A stretch of 64,000 nucleotides of DNA. Origin: Streptomyces rishiriensis. Its GTDB lineage: Bacteria; Actinomycetota; Actinomycetes; Streptomycetales; Streptomycetaceae. The translations under genes and the position numbers were made by a program. Positions 44,904 through 53,232 of this stretch are shown one piece after another (positions within the stretch are counted from its first letter, which is position 1; every line of letters begins with the position of its first letter). Location: the NCBI RefSeq assembly GCF_030815485.1, contig NZ_JAUSWV010000002.1, positions 4,464,001 to 4,528,000 on the forward strand, in the 5' to 3' direction. The notes beneath the pieces were generated by a model. The model saw only the letters and a list, made by a program, of their open reading frames with translations, did no database searches and was not told the origin of the DNA.

Positions 44904-45245
44904 ATGGCCGTCGACCTCTTCGCAGGCATCCCCGTCAACGACTACGCAGCGGCCCTCGCCTGGTACGAGCGGCTGCTCGGCGACCCGCCGGCGTTCCTGC
45001 CGAACGACAAGGAGGCCGTCTGGGAGCTCGCCGAACACCGTTACCTGTACATCGAGCACCGCCCGGGTCACGGGGGCCACGCCCTGCACACGCTCTTCGT
45101 CGACGACCTCGACACCCGCGTCGCCGCCATCAACGAGCGCGGTCTGACCCCGACGCAGCGCGAGACCTACTCCAACGGCGTACGCAAGATCACCTACCAC
45201 GACCCGGACGGCAACGAGATCGGCTTCGGCGGCGCCCCCCTCTGA
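44904..45245 (+). CDS. VOC superfamily (glyoxalase/bleomycin resistance-like) protein
   Basis: A 113-residue single VOC domain: GIPVNDYAAALAWYERLLGD at the start, YLYIEHRPGHGGHALHTLFVDDLD in the middle, and the typical end YHDPDGNEIGFGG with the C-terminal metal-site Glu. VOC proteins are dimers that bind metals for lyase, dioxygenase or antibiotic-sequestering roles. Substrate unknown. It begins just after the LAL regulator. Confidence 0.85.
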   Translation: MAVDLFAGIPVNDYAAALAWYERLLGDPPAFLPNDKEAVWELAEHRYLYIEHRPGHGGHALHTLFVDDLDTRVAAINERGLTPTQRETYSNGVRKITYHDPDGNEIGFGGAPL

Positions 45246-45423
45246 CCCCCGACGCCCGGGCACATCCAAGGGCGCGAGGCCAGGGCTGCGGCTTCCGGCA
45301 CGCCGGCGGGTTCGTCGCGCCGCCGCTCGTCGTCCTCGACGTCCCGCGCAACGGCCGGAGAAAGGTGACGCGAATCACTCCGCGGCGGCGATCACTTCCC
45401 GCCCCGGCGCCGGTCGTACGGAC

Positions 45424-45636
45424 ATGACTGAACCTGTGAAGGGCCCTGCCAGTTATTTCCCGTCGATCGAGAAGAAGTACGGACGTCCGATCGCCGAGTG
45501 GAAGACCCTGATCCGGGCCTCGCCGCTCACCCGGCACATGGAGCTCGTGTCCTGGCTGAAGACCGAGCACGGTCTGGGGCACGGCCACGCCAACGCGCTG
45601 GTCGCGCACACGCTGGCGGAGGACGCCGGGGCGTGA
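45424..45636 (+). CDS. DUF4287 domain protein
   Basis: A 70-residue protein in which the whole length is the DUF4287 domain (ASYFPSIEKKYGRPIAEWKTLI, MELVSWLKTEHGLGHGHANALVAHTL). The domain is frequent in actinobacteria, either alone or with DUF5655, and its role is unknown; it looks like a small helical bundle. It is a single gene, ending 25 bases from the stop of the convergent DEAD-box gene. Confidence 0.85.
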   Translation: MTEPVKGPASYFPSIEKKYGRPIAEWKTLIRASPLTRHMELVSWLKTEHGLGHGHANALVAHTLAEDAGA

Positions 45637-45661
45637 GCCCCGGCCGGGCCCCTGCCGGGGC

Positions 45662-47173
45662 TCAGCGGCCGTTCGCGGCGTTGCCGTTGCCCTTGGCCGG
45701 GGCCCGGCGACGGCCCTGGGCGGTGGGTCGTCCGCCCTGCGCGGTGGGACGGCCGCCGCCCTGGGCCGCGGGACGGCCACGGCGCGAGCGCGCGGTGGAC
45801 GCCGAGCGCGCGGGACGCTCCTCGGCGGCCGGCGGCGGAGTGAGGACGACGGGCACGCCGGACGGCGCCTGCGCACCGGTGATCCGGGTCAGCTCGGTCC
45901 CGCCCGAGCGGACCCGGGTGGTCTGCGGGGTGATGCCGGCGTCGGCCATCAGACGCGTCATCTCCCGGCGCTGGCTGGGCAGGACCAGGGTGACGACGGT
46001 GCCGGACTCGCCCGCGCGTGCCGTACGGCCGCCGCGGTGCAGGTAGTCCTTGTGGTCGGCGGGCGGGTCGACGTTGACGACGAGGTCGAGGTTGTCGACG
46101 TGGATGCCGCGGGCCGCGACGTTGGTCGCCACCAGCACCGTGACGTGGCCGTCCTTGAACTGGGCCAGCGTCCGGGTCCGCTGGTTCTGCGACTTGCCGC
46201 CGTGCAGGGACGCGGCGCGCACGCCGACCGCCAGCAGCTTCTTCGCCAGCCGGTCCGCCGCGTGCTTGGTGTCCAGGAACATGATCACGCGTCCGTCGCG
46301 GGCGGCGATCTCCGTCGTCGTGGCGTGCTTGTCCTCGTCCTCCACGTGCAGCACGTGGTGCTCCATCGTGGTGACGGCGCCCGCCGACGGGTCGACCGAG
46401 TGGACGACGGGGTCGTGCAGGTAGTTCCGCACCAGCCGGTCGACGTTACGGTCCAGGGTCGCCGAGAACAGCATGCGCTGACCGCCGGGAAGCACCTGGT
46501 CGAGCAGCTGCGTCACCTGCGGCATGAAGCCCATGTCGGCCATCTGGTCGGCCTCGTCGAGGACGGTGATGGCGACCCGGTCCAGCCGGCAGTCGCCCCG
46601 GTCGATGAGGTCCTTGAGGCGGCCGGGCGTGGCCACGACCACCTCGGCGCCGCCGCGCAGGGCGCTCGCCTGCCGGCCGATCGACAGACCGCCGACCACC
46701 GTGGCGATCCGCAGCCGCAGGGCGCGGGCGTAGGGGGTGAGGGCGTCGGTGACCTGCTGGGCCAGCTCCCGGGTGGGCACGAGGACCAGGGCCAGCGGCT
46801 GCCGGGGCTCGGCCCGCTGCCCGGCCGTACGGGCCAGCAGCGCGAGGCCGAAGGCGAGGGTCTTGCCGGAACCGGTGCGACCACGGCCCAGGACGTCCCG
46901 GCCGGCCAGCGAGTTCGGCAGCGTCGCGGCCTGGATCGGGAACGGGGTGGTCACCCCTTCCGTACCGAGGGCGGTGAGCAGCGGTTCGGGCATGTCGAGT
47001 TCGGCGAACGACTCGACCGCCGGCAGCCCCGGGGTGAGGGTGACGGGCAGCGCGAATTCACCGCCGGACGCGGCGGGACGACTCCCGCGTCCACTCCGCC
47101 CGGGCTTGGCCGAACGGGAGGGGGCGCCCTGGCGCCGGTCCGTACGGGAGCGGACGGAGCTGTTGCGGTTCAT
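45662..47173 (-). CDS. DEAD-box RNA helicase (module 1)
   Basis: A 503-residue RhlE/CsdA-like helicase. Motifs in order: Q-motif area FPIQAATLP, motif I RTGSGKT, Ia PTRELAQQ, II DEAD in VLDEADQMADMGF, III SAT, and in domain 2 VATNVAARGIHV and VI HRGGRTARAGE. N- and C-terminal tails are Arg/Gly/Ser-rich and basic, suited to RNA binding. ATG 47173 follows GAGGAAGG. It lies downstream of a cold-shock gene with a hairpin between them, and it has a close paralogue at 57018-58502 in the same setting. Expected role: unwinding structured mRNA and ribosome assembly at low temperature. Confidence 0.92.
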   Translation of the reverse strand: MNRNSSVRSRTDRRQGAPSRSAKPGRSGRGSRPAASGGEFALPVTLTPGLPAVESFAELDMPEPLLTALGTEGVTTPFPIQAATLPNSLAGRDVLGRGRTGSGKTLAFGLALLARTAGQRAEPRQPLALVLVPTRELAQQVTDALTPYARALRLRIATVVGGLSIGRQASALRGGAEVVVATPGRLKDLIDRGDCRLDRVAITVLDEADQMADMGFMPQVTQLLDQVLPGGQRMLFSATLDRNVDRLVRNYLHDPVVHSVDPSAGAVTTMEHHVLHVEDEDKHATTTEIAARDGRVIMFLDTKHAADRLAKKLLAVGVRAASLHGGKSQNQRTRTLAQFKDGHVTVLVATNVAARGIHVDNLDLVVNVDPPADHKDYLHRGGRTARAGESGTVVTLVLPSQRREMTRLMADAGITPQTTRVRSGGTELTRITGAQAPSGVPVVLTPPPAAEERPARSASTARSRRGRPAAQGGGRPTAQGGRPTAQGRRRAPAKGNGNAANGR

Positions 47174-47206
47174 CCGATACCTTCCTCGAAAGGGCAAAAT
47201 GCCATG

Positions 47207-47242
47207 GGCCGGGGCCCGCACTCAGGAGTACGGGCCCCGGCC
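47207..47242 (-). terminator. 12-bp stem hairpin between csp and helicase (module 1)
   Basis: GGCCGGGGCCCG (47207-47218) pairs perfectly with 47231-47242 around a 12-base loop. It sits 61 bases after the csp stop and before the helicase ribosome binding site, so it may attenuate helicase transcription. Confidence 0.75.
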
Positions 47243-47303
47243 ACTAGTCCGCGTGATGCGCAGCCGATCGCGTCAGCGTCAGCGTCAGGCGGCGTCAGGC
47301 GGT

Positions 47304-47507
47304 TCAGGCGGGCTGGATGTTCTCCGCCTGCGGGCCCTTCTGGCCCTGAGTGACGTCGAAGGTAACCTTCTGGCCTTCCTGAAGCTCACGGAAGCCGGAC
47401 GTGGCGATGTTCGAGTAGTGGGCGAACACGTCAGCGCCGCCACCGTCCTGCTCGATGAAGCCGAAGCCCTTTTCCGAGTTGAACCACTTCACGGTGCCAG
47501 ATGCCAT
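47304..47507 (-). CDS. Cold-shock domain protein (module 1)
   Basis: A 67-residue CspA-type single-strand nucleic-acid-binding protein. RNP1 KGFGFI and RNP2-type DVFAHYS are present, with the normal start TVKWFNSEKG and end KGPQAENIQPA. It acts as an RNA chaperone. ATG 47507 has a GGGAGA site. The leader upstream runs about 150 bases to a TACCGT element (47662-47667, minus strand) and includes a hairpin followed by T-rich sequence. The second copy at 58718 shares both promoter and layout. Confidence 0.95.
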   Translation of the reverse strand: MASGTVKWFNSEKGFGFIEQDGGGADVFAHYSNIATSGFRELQEGQKVTFDVTQGQKGPQAENIQPA

Positions 47508-47593
47508 GTTGAATCTCCCTATGGGGCAATGCCCGGACTCCGCACCTTGCGGACCCGGGTGCGGCAGGATCGGGAAAGCACCGAAAACAAAAA

Positions 47594-47671
47594 GAGTGCC
47601 CGTCGACGGATGGTCGAAGAGCACTCAAAAGCCTCTGGTAACCGAAACTGCCACTTTTATCACGGTAGCAC
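47594..47671 (-). promoter_or_regulatory. csp leader: candidate -10 and T-tailed hairpin
   Basis: Read on the minus strand, GTGCTACCGT (47671-47662) precedes GAGTGC...GCACTC (47626-47594), a six-bp stem with a 21-base loop followed by TTTTTGTTTT. That is an intrinsic-terminator layout inside the csp leader, so the leader may attenuate. The stretch GTGCTAC(C/T)GT is repeated upstream of the second csp gene at 59044-59035. Confidence 0.45.
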
Positions 47672-47798
47672 AGGTCCGGATGCGGGGCCGGGGACCGGGC
47701 GGACGTCACACACCTGTGTCGAGCACGCGCGTCCCCCGACGAGAACGTCAAGATCGTCCAGCTGCCCGGAGACCGGTGAGCACCCGGGCCTCCCCTTG

Positions 47799-47804
47799 TA
47801 TAAC
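47799..47804 (+). promoter_or_regulatory. -10 element of a leaderless promoter
   Basis: TATAAC, an unusually good -10 hexamer for this genome, lies six bases before ATG 47811. No Shine-Dalgarno site is present. Confidence 0.6.
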
Positions 47805-47810
47805 GGGATC

Positions 47811-48173
47811 ATGATTTATCACGTCGTACCGCTCGACGACTGGAACACCGACCCCGAGCGGCCCTACGCGCCCGCCTCGCTCGCGCAGGACGGGTTCGTG
47901 CACTGCTCGCCGGACGAGAGGACCACGCTCGCCGTCGTCAACGCGTTCTACCGGACCGGCGCCCGGCCGCTGCTGGCGCTCGTGCTCGACGAGGATCGGC
48001 TCACCGCGACCTGCGCGTGGGAGGCGGCCGCGCCCGTCCCGCCGCCCGGGGTCGCCGAAGACACGCTGTTCCCGCACGTGTTCGGACCGATCGACCGGGA
48101 CGCCGTGACCCGCGTCCTGGCGGTCGACTGGGACGAGCACGGCACGGCGACAGGCCTGACGGATCTCGGCTGA
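47811..48173 (+). CDS. DUF952 domain protein
   Basis: A 120-residue protein: MIYHVVPLDDWN start, DGFVHCSPDERTTLAVVNAFYR core, VAEDTLFPHVFGPIDRDAVTRV end. DUF952 proteins are small enzymes or binding proteins with a conserved HCS, of unknown reaction. The ATG at 47811 is favoured, as it fits the family start and the promoter; a frame open further upstream overlaps the csp leader and is not coding. Confidence 0.87.
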   Translation: MIYHVVPLDDWNTDPERPYAPASLAQDGFVHCSPDERTTLAVVNAFYRTGARPLLALVLDEDRLTATCAWEAAAPVPPPGVAEDTLFPHVFGPIDRDAVTRVLAVDWDEHGTATGLTDLG

Positions 48174-48423
48174 CGGATCTCGGCCGGCGGGCGGTCGCCG
48201 ACAGACACGGGCCGACCGCCGCCGGTGCGAGGACCGGACGATCCGCTCCTGACGTCGACGGGGGTGCGGGAGGAGTGGATCCGGTCGTCCCGCACCATCG
48301 TCCGGCCGGCCGTTTCACCGGCGCGGCTTCACCCTGCGGAACCGCTGCCGCCCGGCCCGGGACGACGAGCCGGCCCGTTCCAACCGGCGTCAGTCCCCCA
48401 CGTGTTCAGGGCGTCCAGGGCGC

Positions 48424-48879
48424 TCAGAGGTCGAACTCGTGCGGCGGGAGGTCGAGGGTGAAGCAGGCCTCCCGCACGATGCCCTGCTCGGTCTTGTCGA
48501 AGTCGCCGTCGGCGCCGCCGATGACGATGCCGATCTGGATGACCGCCCGTGCCTCGGCCGGCTTCTTCTTCGCCTTGGCGATCTCCTGCAGAACACTGAC
48601 CTTGCCGAAGTCGAAGTCGGTGGTCAGCTTGTTGAGGTTGTCGTCGAAGCGGCGCTGGAGATCCGTGGCGTCGAAGTTCTGCAGCACCTCGTTGGTCGCG
48701 ATCAGCTGCGCCACCCGGCGCCGCTCGGCCGGGTCGATGGTGCCGTCCGCCGCCGCGACCAGGGCGCACATCGCCATGCTCGCGTCGCGGAAGGCGCCGC
48801 TCTTGAGGTCGTTCTTCTTCGACATGAGCTGGGTCTGCATCGTCGACGCGGACTCCTTGACGCGGTCCCACAGGGCCAT
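48424..48879 (-). CDS. TerB family tellurite-resistance-like protein
   Basis: A 151-residue all-helical TerB protein (MALWDRVKESASTMQTQL, MAMCALVAAADGTIDPAERRRVAQLI, IVIGGADGDFDKTEQGIVREAC). The two acidic AADGTID and GADGDFD segments are the family metal-binding loops, probably for calcium or magnesium. TerB works with TerC/D/Z proteins in membrane-linked stress responses, but none is adjacent. A GGAG site precedes ATG 48879. The 250 bases between DUF952 and this gene contain nothing I can identify. Confidence 0.9.
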   Translation of the reverse strand: MALWDRVKESASTMQTQLMSKKNDLKSGAFRDASMAMCALVAAADGTIDPAERRRVAQLIATNEVLQNFDATDLQRRFDDNLNKLTTDFDFGKVSVLQEIAKAKKKPAEARAVIQIGIVIGGADGDFDKTEQGIVREACFTLDLPPHEFDL

Positions 48880-49052
48880 GAGAACTCCAGAAGGTCGGGG
48901 CGGAGACAAGTGACTGCACAGGATCTACAGCAACGTAGAAACTCACAGCCGCCCCGATAAGTTCCCCCGGCCCCGGGCGCCCCAAGCGCCCCGGTAGCCC
49001 GGCCCGGCAGCCCGGCCCGGCAGCCCGGTCGGGCAGCCCCCGGTCCGGACAG

Positions 49053-49967
49053 TCAGCTGAGGCAGATCAGTCCGAGCAGGCAGACGTCCGATGGCGAGGT
49101 CCCCGCGGGCGCGCCGCTCGACGAGGAGGACGAAGAAGACGAGGAAGACGAAGTCGACGACGAACCGGATGAGTTGGAGGCGTTCGAGGCGGAGGTCGAG
49201 GTCGAGGTCGACGAATCCGCGGCGTCGTCCGCGGTGGAAGCGGACGACTGCTGCCCGCCGGTTCCGCTCATACCGGTCGTGTCCGTGGTGCCGGCCGTGC
49301 CGGCGGGAGCGGTGACGTGTCCGTCGGAGGACGAGGATCCGGTCCGCTGCTGCCGGGGGGCCGACGGCTCCGTGGCGGGGGTGGAGGCGAGCGAGTCCGG
49401 GTGGGTGTTCGCCGACGACCGCGACGGGGCGCCGGTCGAGGGCGTGGCCCGGTGCGCGTCGGAGCGGGTCACCGTCGGGCGGGTGTGTTCCAGCGTCGGT
49501 TCCTCACCGCCCGCCGTGGGCGGGGTCTCCGGAGCCGTGGCCGCCTGCGCCTGGTCGCCGGTCTGGCGGTCCAGCGCGGCGAAGGTCAGTCCGCCTCCGA
49601 CGAGGGCGACGGCCGTGGCGACCACGGCCCGGCGCTGGTTCTTCTTCCAGCGGGCCAGCTGCCGCCGCCGGGCCGCACGCCCCTGGGGCGCGGGGGGAGC
49701 GGACGGCTCGCTCTCGTGGTCGGGCGATGCGGCGGCCGACGGCGCCACATCGGTGTACGTCGTCGTCGGCGACGTCCGTGCCGGCGCGGGAGCGGACATC
49801 CGCGTCGGCGACGGCGACGGGGCCGTTGTCCGGGTCGGCATCGCGACCCGGGCCGGTGCGATGCCGCGGCCGACCGTGACCGGCGCGATGTCCGGAGCGT
49901 AGGCCCCGCATCCGGGGCACACCAGGGCGCCGTTGAGATGCCGGCGACACGTGGAGCAGTAGTCCAT
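49053..49967 (-). CDS. SCO2400-type zinc-ribbon membrane protein with poly-Ser tail
   Basis: A 304-residue protein. The N-terminus is a zinc ribbon (CSTCRRHLNGALVCPGCGAY, Cys pairs near residues 4-7 and 17-20), then a Pro/Thr/Ala linker, a basic stretch (ARRRQLARWKKNQRR) and one transmembrane helix (AVVATAVALVGGGLTFAAL). The remainder is Thr/Ser/Ala-rich with an almost pure Ser run near the end and a final CLLGLICLS. The layout resembles the eCIS zinc-ribbon anchor in outline, but the sequence is different. It is probably a cytoplasmic-sensor/external-stalk protein; no function known. The roughly 170 bases after its stop carry CCCGGCCCGGCAG reiterations and no gene. Confidence 0.78.
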   Translation of the reverse strand: MDYCSTCRRHLNGALVCPGCGAYAPDIAPVTVGRGIAPARVAMPTRTTAPSPSPTRMSAPAPARTSPTTTYTDVAPSAAASPDHESEPSAPPAPQGRAARRRQLARWKKNQRRAVVATAVALVGGGLTFAALDRQTGDQAQAATAPETPPTAGGEEPTLEHTRPTVTRSDAHRATPSTGAPSRSSANTHPDSLASTPATEPSAPRQQRTGSSSSDGHVTAPAGTAGTTDTTGMSGTGGQQSSASTADDAADSSTSTSTSASNASNSSGSSSTSSSSSSSSSSSSGAPAGTSPSDVCLLGLICLS

Positions 49968-50173
49968 CTGCGGTCTTCCTACGCGGGGGTCCGATGGCCG
50001 GAACGCTAACGAGTCGTTCGGAGGACTGTGTGCAGTCTGTGTGACGCTCCTGCACGGATCCCTTGAGGAGGTTGGGCGTACCCGGACACGCACATCGTCT
50101 CCGTCCACAGATGTGAACAGAGAACAGGTACGCGTCTCTTGACGCGCTCACGCCACGCACCTAACTTCCGATG

Positions 50174-50185
50174 GAAAGCGCTTTC
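50174..50185. promoter_or_regulatory. LacI-type palindromic operator before the pectate-lyase-like gene
   Basis: GAAAGCGCTTTC is a perfect 12-bp palindrome inside TGGAAAGCGCTTTCTG, 43 bases upstream of ATG 50228. The CGC-centred AAAGCGCTTT pattern is the usual LacI-family target in actinobacteria, as used for sugar-induced exoenzymes. The regulator gene is not in this window. Confidence 0.7.
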
Positions 50186-50227
50186 TGGTTCGGCCGACCG
50201 CACTCGTTCCGTTCCTGGAGATGAATC

Positions 50228-51811
50228 ATGCAGCTGAGATCCGTCACGACCTGCGTCAGCCTGCTGGCAGGGGCGCTCGTCGCGCTATCCGGCACCACGG
50301 CCCAGGCGGCCACCACCACCCGCTACGAGGCCGAGACCTCCCCGGCGGTCTGCGCCGGCACCATCGACTCCGACTGGACCGGCTACTCCGGCAGCGGGTT
50401 CTGCAACGGCACCAACGCGACGAGCGGTTACGCCCAGTTCACCGTGAACGCGGCGACGGCCGGCACGGCGACGCTGAACGTCCGCTTCGCCAACGGCACC
50501 ACCACGGCCCGCCCGGCCTCCCTGGTCGTCAACGGTACGGCCGTGCAGACGCCGTCCTTCGAGGGCACCGGCGCCTGGACGACCTGGGTGACCAAGACGC
50601 TCACCGTGTCCCTCAACGCGGGCAGCAACACCGTCCGGCTCACCCCGACCGCCGCGGCGGGCCTGCCCAACGTCGACTACCTGGAGGCGACGACCGCCGA
50701 CAGCACGACACCCCCGGCCGGCGGCGCGATCTACGTCGCACCGGGCGGCACGGACGGCGCGGCCGGCACCCAGTCGGCGCCGACCACCCTCACCTCGGCG
50801 ATCAGCCGGGTCACCGCGGGCGGCACGATCTATCTGCGCGGCGGCACGTACGCCCAGTCGTCGACGGTCACCGTCCCGGCGACCAGCAGCGGCACGGCGG
50901 CCGCGCGCACCACCCTGTCCGCCTACCCGGGTGAGACGCCGGTCCTCAACTTCTCCGCGCAGAGCGAGAGTTCGACGAACCGCGGGCTTCAGCTGTTCGG
51001 CTCGTACTGGCATGTCTACGGTCTCGTCGTGGAACACGCCGGTGACAACGGGATCTACGTCGGCGGCAGCGACAACGTCATCGAGCGCACCGTCACCCGC
51101 TACAACCGCGACACCGGGCTCCAGCTCGGCCGGATCGCCTCCAGTACCCCCGCCGCCCAGTGGCCGGCCCGCAATCTGGTCCTGAGCGCCGAGTCGCACG
51201 ACAACGCCGACTCCGACGGCGAGGACGCCGACGGGTTCGCCGCGAAGCTCACCACCGGAACCGGCAACGTCTTCCGGTACGCCGTCGCGCACAACAACAT
51301 CGACGACGGCTGGGACCTCTACACCAAGACGGACACCGGAGCCATCGGTCCGGTGACCGTCGAGGACTCCCTCTCCTACAACAACGGCACCCTCTCCGAC
51401 GGCACCGTGAACACCAACGGCGACCGCAACGGCTACAAGCTCGGCGGCGACGACATCGCCGTCAACCACGTCGTACGGCGCAGCATCGCCTACCGCAACG
51501 GCCATCACGGGTTCACGTACAACAGCAACCCGGGCTCGATGGCCGTGTCGAACAACCTGAGCATCGACAACGCCGAGCGCAACTACTCGTGGGACGCGGG
51601 GACCTCGGTGTTCCGTAACAACACGTCCTGCCGGTACAACGTCAGCGGCTCCAACGACAAGACCGTCGGTGACGCCGACAGCACCAACCAGTTCTGGACC
51701 GGCGCCAACGGCTCCCGGTGCGCCTCCGCCTACGGTGGCGCGCTCGCCTGGTCCTTCGCCTCGACCGGCCAGCTGGTGGTGACGCTGGGCGGCAGCAGGG
51801 TGACGCTCTAG
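50228..51811 (+). CDS. Secreted CBM35 + parallel beta-helix pectate lyase-like protein (PL9-type)
   Basis: A 527-residue exported protein. Residues 1-30 form a signal peptide. A CBM35-type module follows (YEAETSPAVCAG, GYAQFTVNAATAGTATLNVRF, LPNVDYLEAT), a family known to bind uronic-acid sugars. From about residue 165 a right-handed beta-helix begins (IYVAPGGTDGAAGTQSAPTTL, the usual opening of PL9/PelL proteins) with DGFAAKLTTGTGN and DDGWDLYTKTD, which contain the candidate calcium and catalytic Lys positions. Predicted to cleave pectate in plant debris. GGAG precedes the ATG, and a LacI-type operator lies upstream. Confidence 0.87.
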   Translation: MQLRSVTTCVSLLAGALVALSGTTAQAATTTRYEAETSPAVCAGTIDSDWTGYSGSGFCNGTNATSGYAQFTVNAATAGTATLNVRFANGTTTARPASLVVNGTAVQTPSFEGTGAWTTWVTKTLTVSLNAGSNTVRLTPTAAAGLPNVDYLEATTADSTTPPAGGAIYVAPGGTDGAAGTQSAPTTLTSAISRVTAGGTIYLRGGTYAQSSTVTVPATSSGTAAARTTLSAYPGETPVLNFSAQSESSTNRGLQLFGSYWHVYGLVVEHAGDNGIYVGGSDNVIERTVTRYNRDTGLQLGRIASSTPAAQWPARNLVLSAESHDNADSDGEDADGFAAKLTTGTGNVFRYAVAHNNIDDGWDLYTKTDTGAIGPVTVEDSLSYNNGTLSDGTVNTNGDRNGYKLGGDDIAVNHVVRRSIAYRNGHHGFTYNSNPGSMAVSNNLSIDNAERNYSWDAGTSVFRNNTSCRYNVSGSNDKTVGDADSTNQFWTGANGSRCASAYGGALAWSFASTGQLVVTLGGSRVTL

Positions 51812-51893
51812 CCGAGCGGCCGGTACGGGTGCCGGGGGAGGCTTCCCCTCGCACCCGTACGCGGCGTCCGGGGCACGATCCGCCGGACGGTTC

Positions 51894-52352
51894 CTAGCCG
51901 TCGATGTCGAGCGCCGTGCCGTACAGCCGGTCCACCTTCAGCCGGACGACCACGCGGCGCTCGGCGACCTGCTGCTCCAGGAAGCCGTTCTCGTCCTCGG
52001 GCCGCGCGTCCGCCGGGATCATCCCGAGCAGCTCCCGCCCGACCGCGTCACCGGGGACGGCCGTGACCTCGGAGACCTCGGCCTCGCCCTCGGCGACGGC
52101 GAACGACCACACGTCGTCCCCCGCTACGTGCAGGGCGGCATGCGGGTCGCGGCGCAGGTGCCGGAGCTTGACGCGGTCGGCCGTCGTCGAGAACCGCACG
52201 ATCCGCGCGTCGGCGTCCCAGCTGTAGACCATCGTGGTCAGGTGCGGGTGGCCGGTACGCCGGACGGTGGCGAGTGTGCCGAACCGCTGTCGGCCGAGCA
52301 GTTCGGAGAGTGCTTCGTCGGACAGGGTGCGGGGCGCGGGACCTTGAGTCAT
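51894..52352 (-). CDS. Pyridoxamine 5'-phosphate oxidase-fold (FDOR) protein
   Basis: A 152-residue split-barrel flavin/F420-binding protein: FGTLATVRRTGHPHLTTMVYSWD, VRFSTTADRVKLRHLRRDPHAALHV and a C-terminal VVVRLKVDRLYGTALD. Actinobacterial members usually bind F420 and reduce or degrade small aromatic or heme-like compounds. It is followed on the same strand by nothing close. It begins 61 bases after the TetR gene stop and may be in its operon. Confidence 0.85.
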   Translation of the reverse strand: MTQGPAPRTLSDEALSELLGRQRFGTLATVRRTGHPHLTTMVYSWDADARIVRFSTTADRVKLRHLRRDPHAALHVAGDDVWSFAVAEGEAEVSEVTAVPGDAVGRELLGMIPADARPEDENGFLEQQVAERRVVVRLKVDRLYGTALDIDG

Positions 52353-52412
52353 GACGACGTCAACTCCCGTGCGGCCTTGGGTATTTCGTGTCCGTGGGTG
52401 AGATCGGGCCGG

Positions 52413-53072
52413 TCAGCTCGCCGACCGGCCGGTCAACGCGTCGAGTTCGGCCGTGAAGAGCAGGGCGGGGTCGAAGCCCATTCCGGTGAAGTGGCCCGCC
52501 AGTTCGAGGGACAGGACGCCGTGCAGGCGGGTCCAGCAGGTCAGGGCTCGCTGGAGGGCGGCGGGCGGGGCGGGGTGGCCGCCCGTCCACTGGTCGCCGA
52601 GGCCTTCGAGGTGGGCGGCGAGCGGCGTCGGGGAGCCGTCGGCGGGCAGGCCGGCGCAGGCGTCGAGCAGGGCCGTCATGATCTCGGACGCGATCGTGGT
52701 GACGTCGTCGGGCGCGTGGTAGCCCGGGACGGGGGTGCCGTAGACGAGGAAGTACCGCTGGGGATCGTCCAGAGCCCAGTCGCGCAGGGTGTGTGCCAGC
52801 CCGGTCAGGCCGCCGCCCGCGGCCGAGGCGGCGCGGAAGGCGTCGGCGAGGCTTCGGTACGCGTCCCGGACGAGTTCGGTGATCAGCTCGTCGCGGCCGG
52901 CGAAGTACCGGTACAACGCGGGTCCGCTCATCCCCATCTGCTTGGCGATCGCGTTGAGGGAGAGCGCCGACGCCCCCGCCGTGGCGATCTGCTCCCAGGC
53001 GCGCTCCTTGACCTCCGCCCGCACCTGGGCGCGGTAGCGCTCGCGCGGGGTGGTCGTGCCCGTCTCCGCCAT
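52413..53072 (-). CDS. TetR family transcriptional regulator
   Basis: A 219-residue regulator with an N-terminal TetR helix-turn-helix (AWEQIATAGASALSLNAIAKQMGMSGPALYRYFAGRDELI) and a C-terminal ligand-binding domain of the WHG type (WALDDPQRYFLVYGTPVPGYHAP). It is divergent from the oxidoreductase at 53233, and the intergenic DNA contains a promoter flanked by an inverted repeat that suits TetR binding, so repression of the oxidoreductase is likely, relieved by an unknown ligand. Confidence 0.88.
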   Translation of the reverse strand: MAETGTTTPRERYRAQVRAEVKERAWEQIATAGASALSLNAIAKQMGMSGPALYRYFAGRDELITELVRDAYRSLADAFRAASAAGGGLTGLAHTLRDWALDDPQRYFLVYGTPVPGYHAPDDVTTIASEIMTALLDACAGLPADGSPTPLAAHLEGLGDQWTGGHPAPPAALQRALTCWTRLHGVLSLELAGHFTGMGFDPALLFTAELDALTGRSAS

Positions 53073-53133
53073 GACCCTGCCGCCACCTCTCCACTCGCAC
53101 GCTCTCGGGCTGCCGCTTCTACAGCCCCAAGAT

Positions 53134-53199
53134 TTAGTTAGAGGCTATCACGAACGTTATTGACACCCTCCTGCGTTCTGCGTTACAACTTCTAACGAA
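53134..53199 (+). promoter_or_regulatory. Promoter of the oxidoreductase with flanking TetR-like half sites
   Basis: TTGACA (53160-53165), a 17-base spacer and TTACAA (53183-53188) make a near-consensus promoter toward 53233. TTAGTTAGA (53134-53142) and TCTAACGAA (53191-53199) are inverted copies differing at one position and bracket it; ACGAACG also occurs twice (53150-53156, 53195-53201). Confidence 0.6.
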
Positions 53200-53232
53200 C
53201 GCAAGCAGAGGTAACGCTCATTGGAGGTCGTC

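Noticed and set aside
48424..48879. Tellurite-resistance operon
   Set aside because: Only a lone TerB-type gene is present; no terC, terD, terZ or related genes adjoin it.
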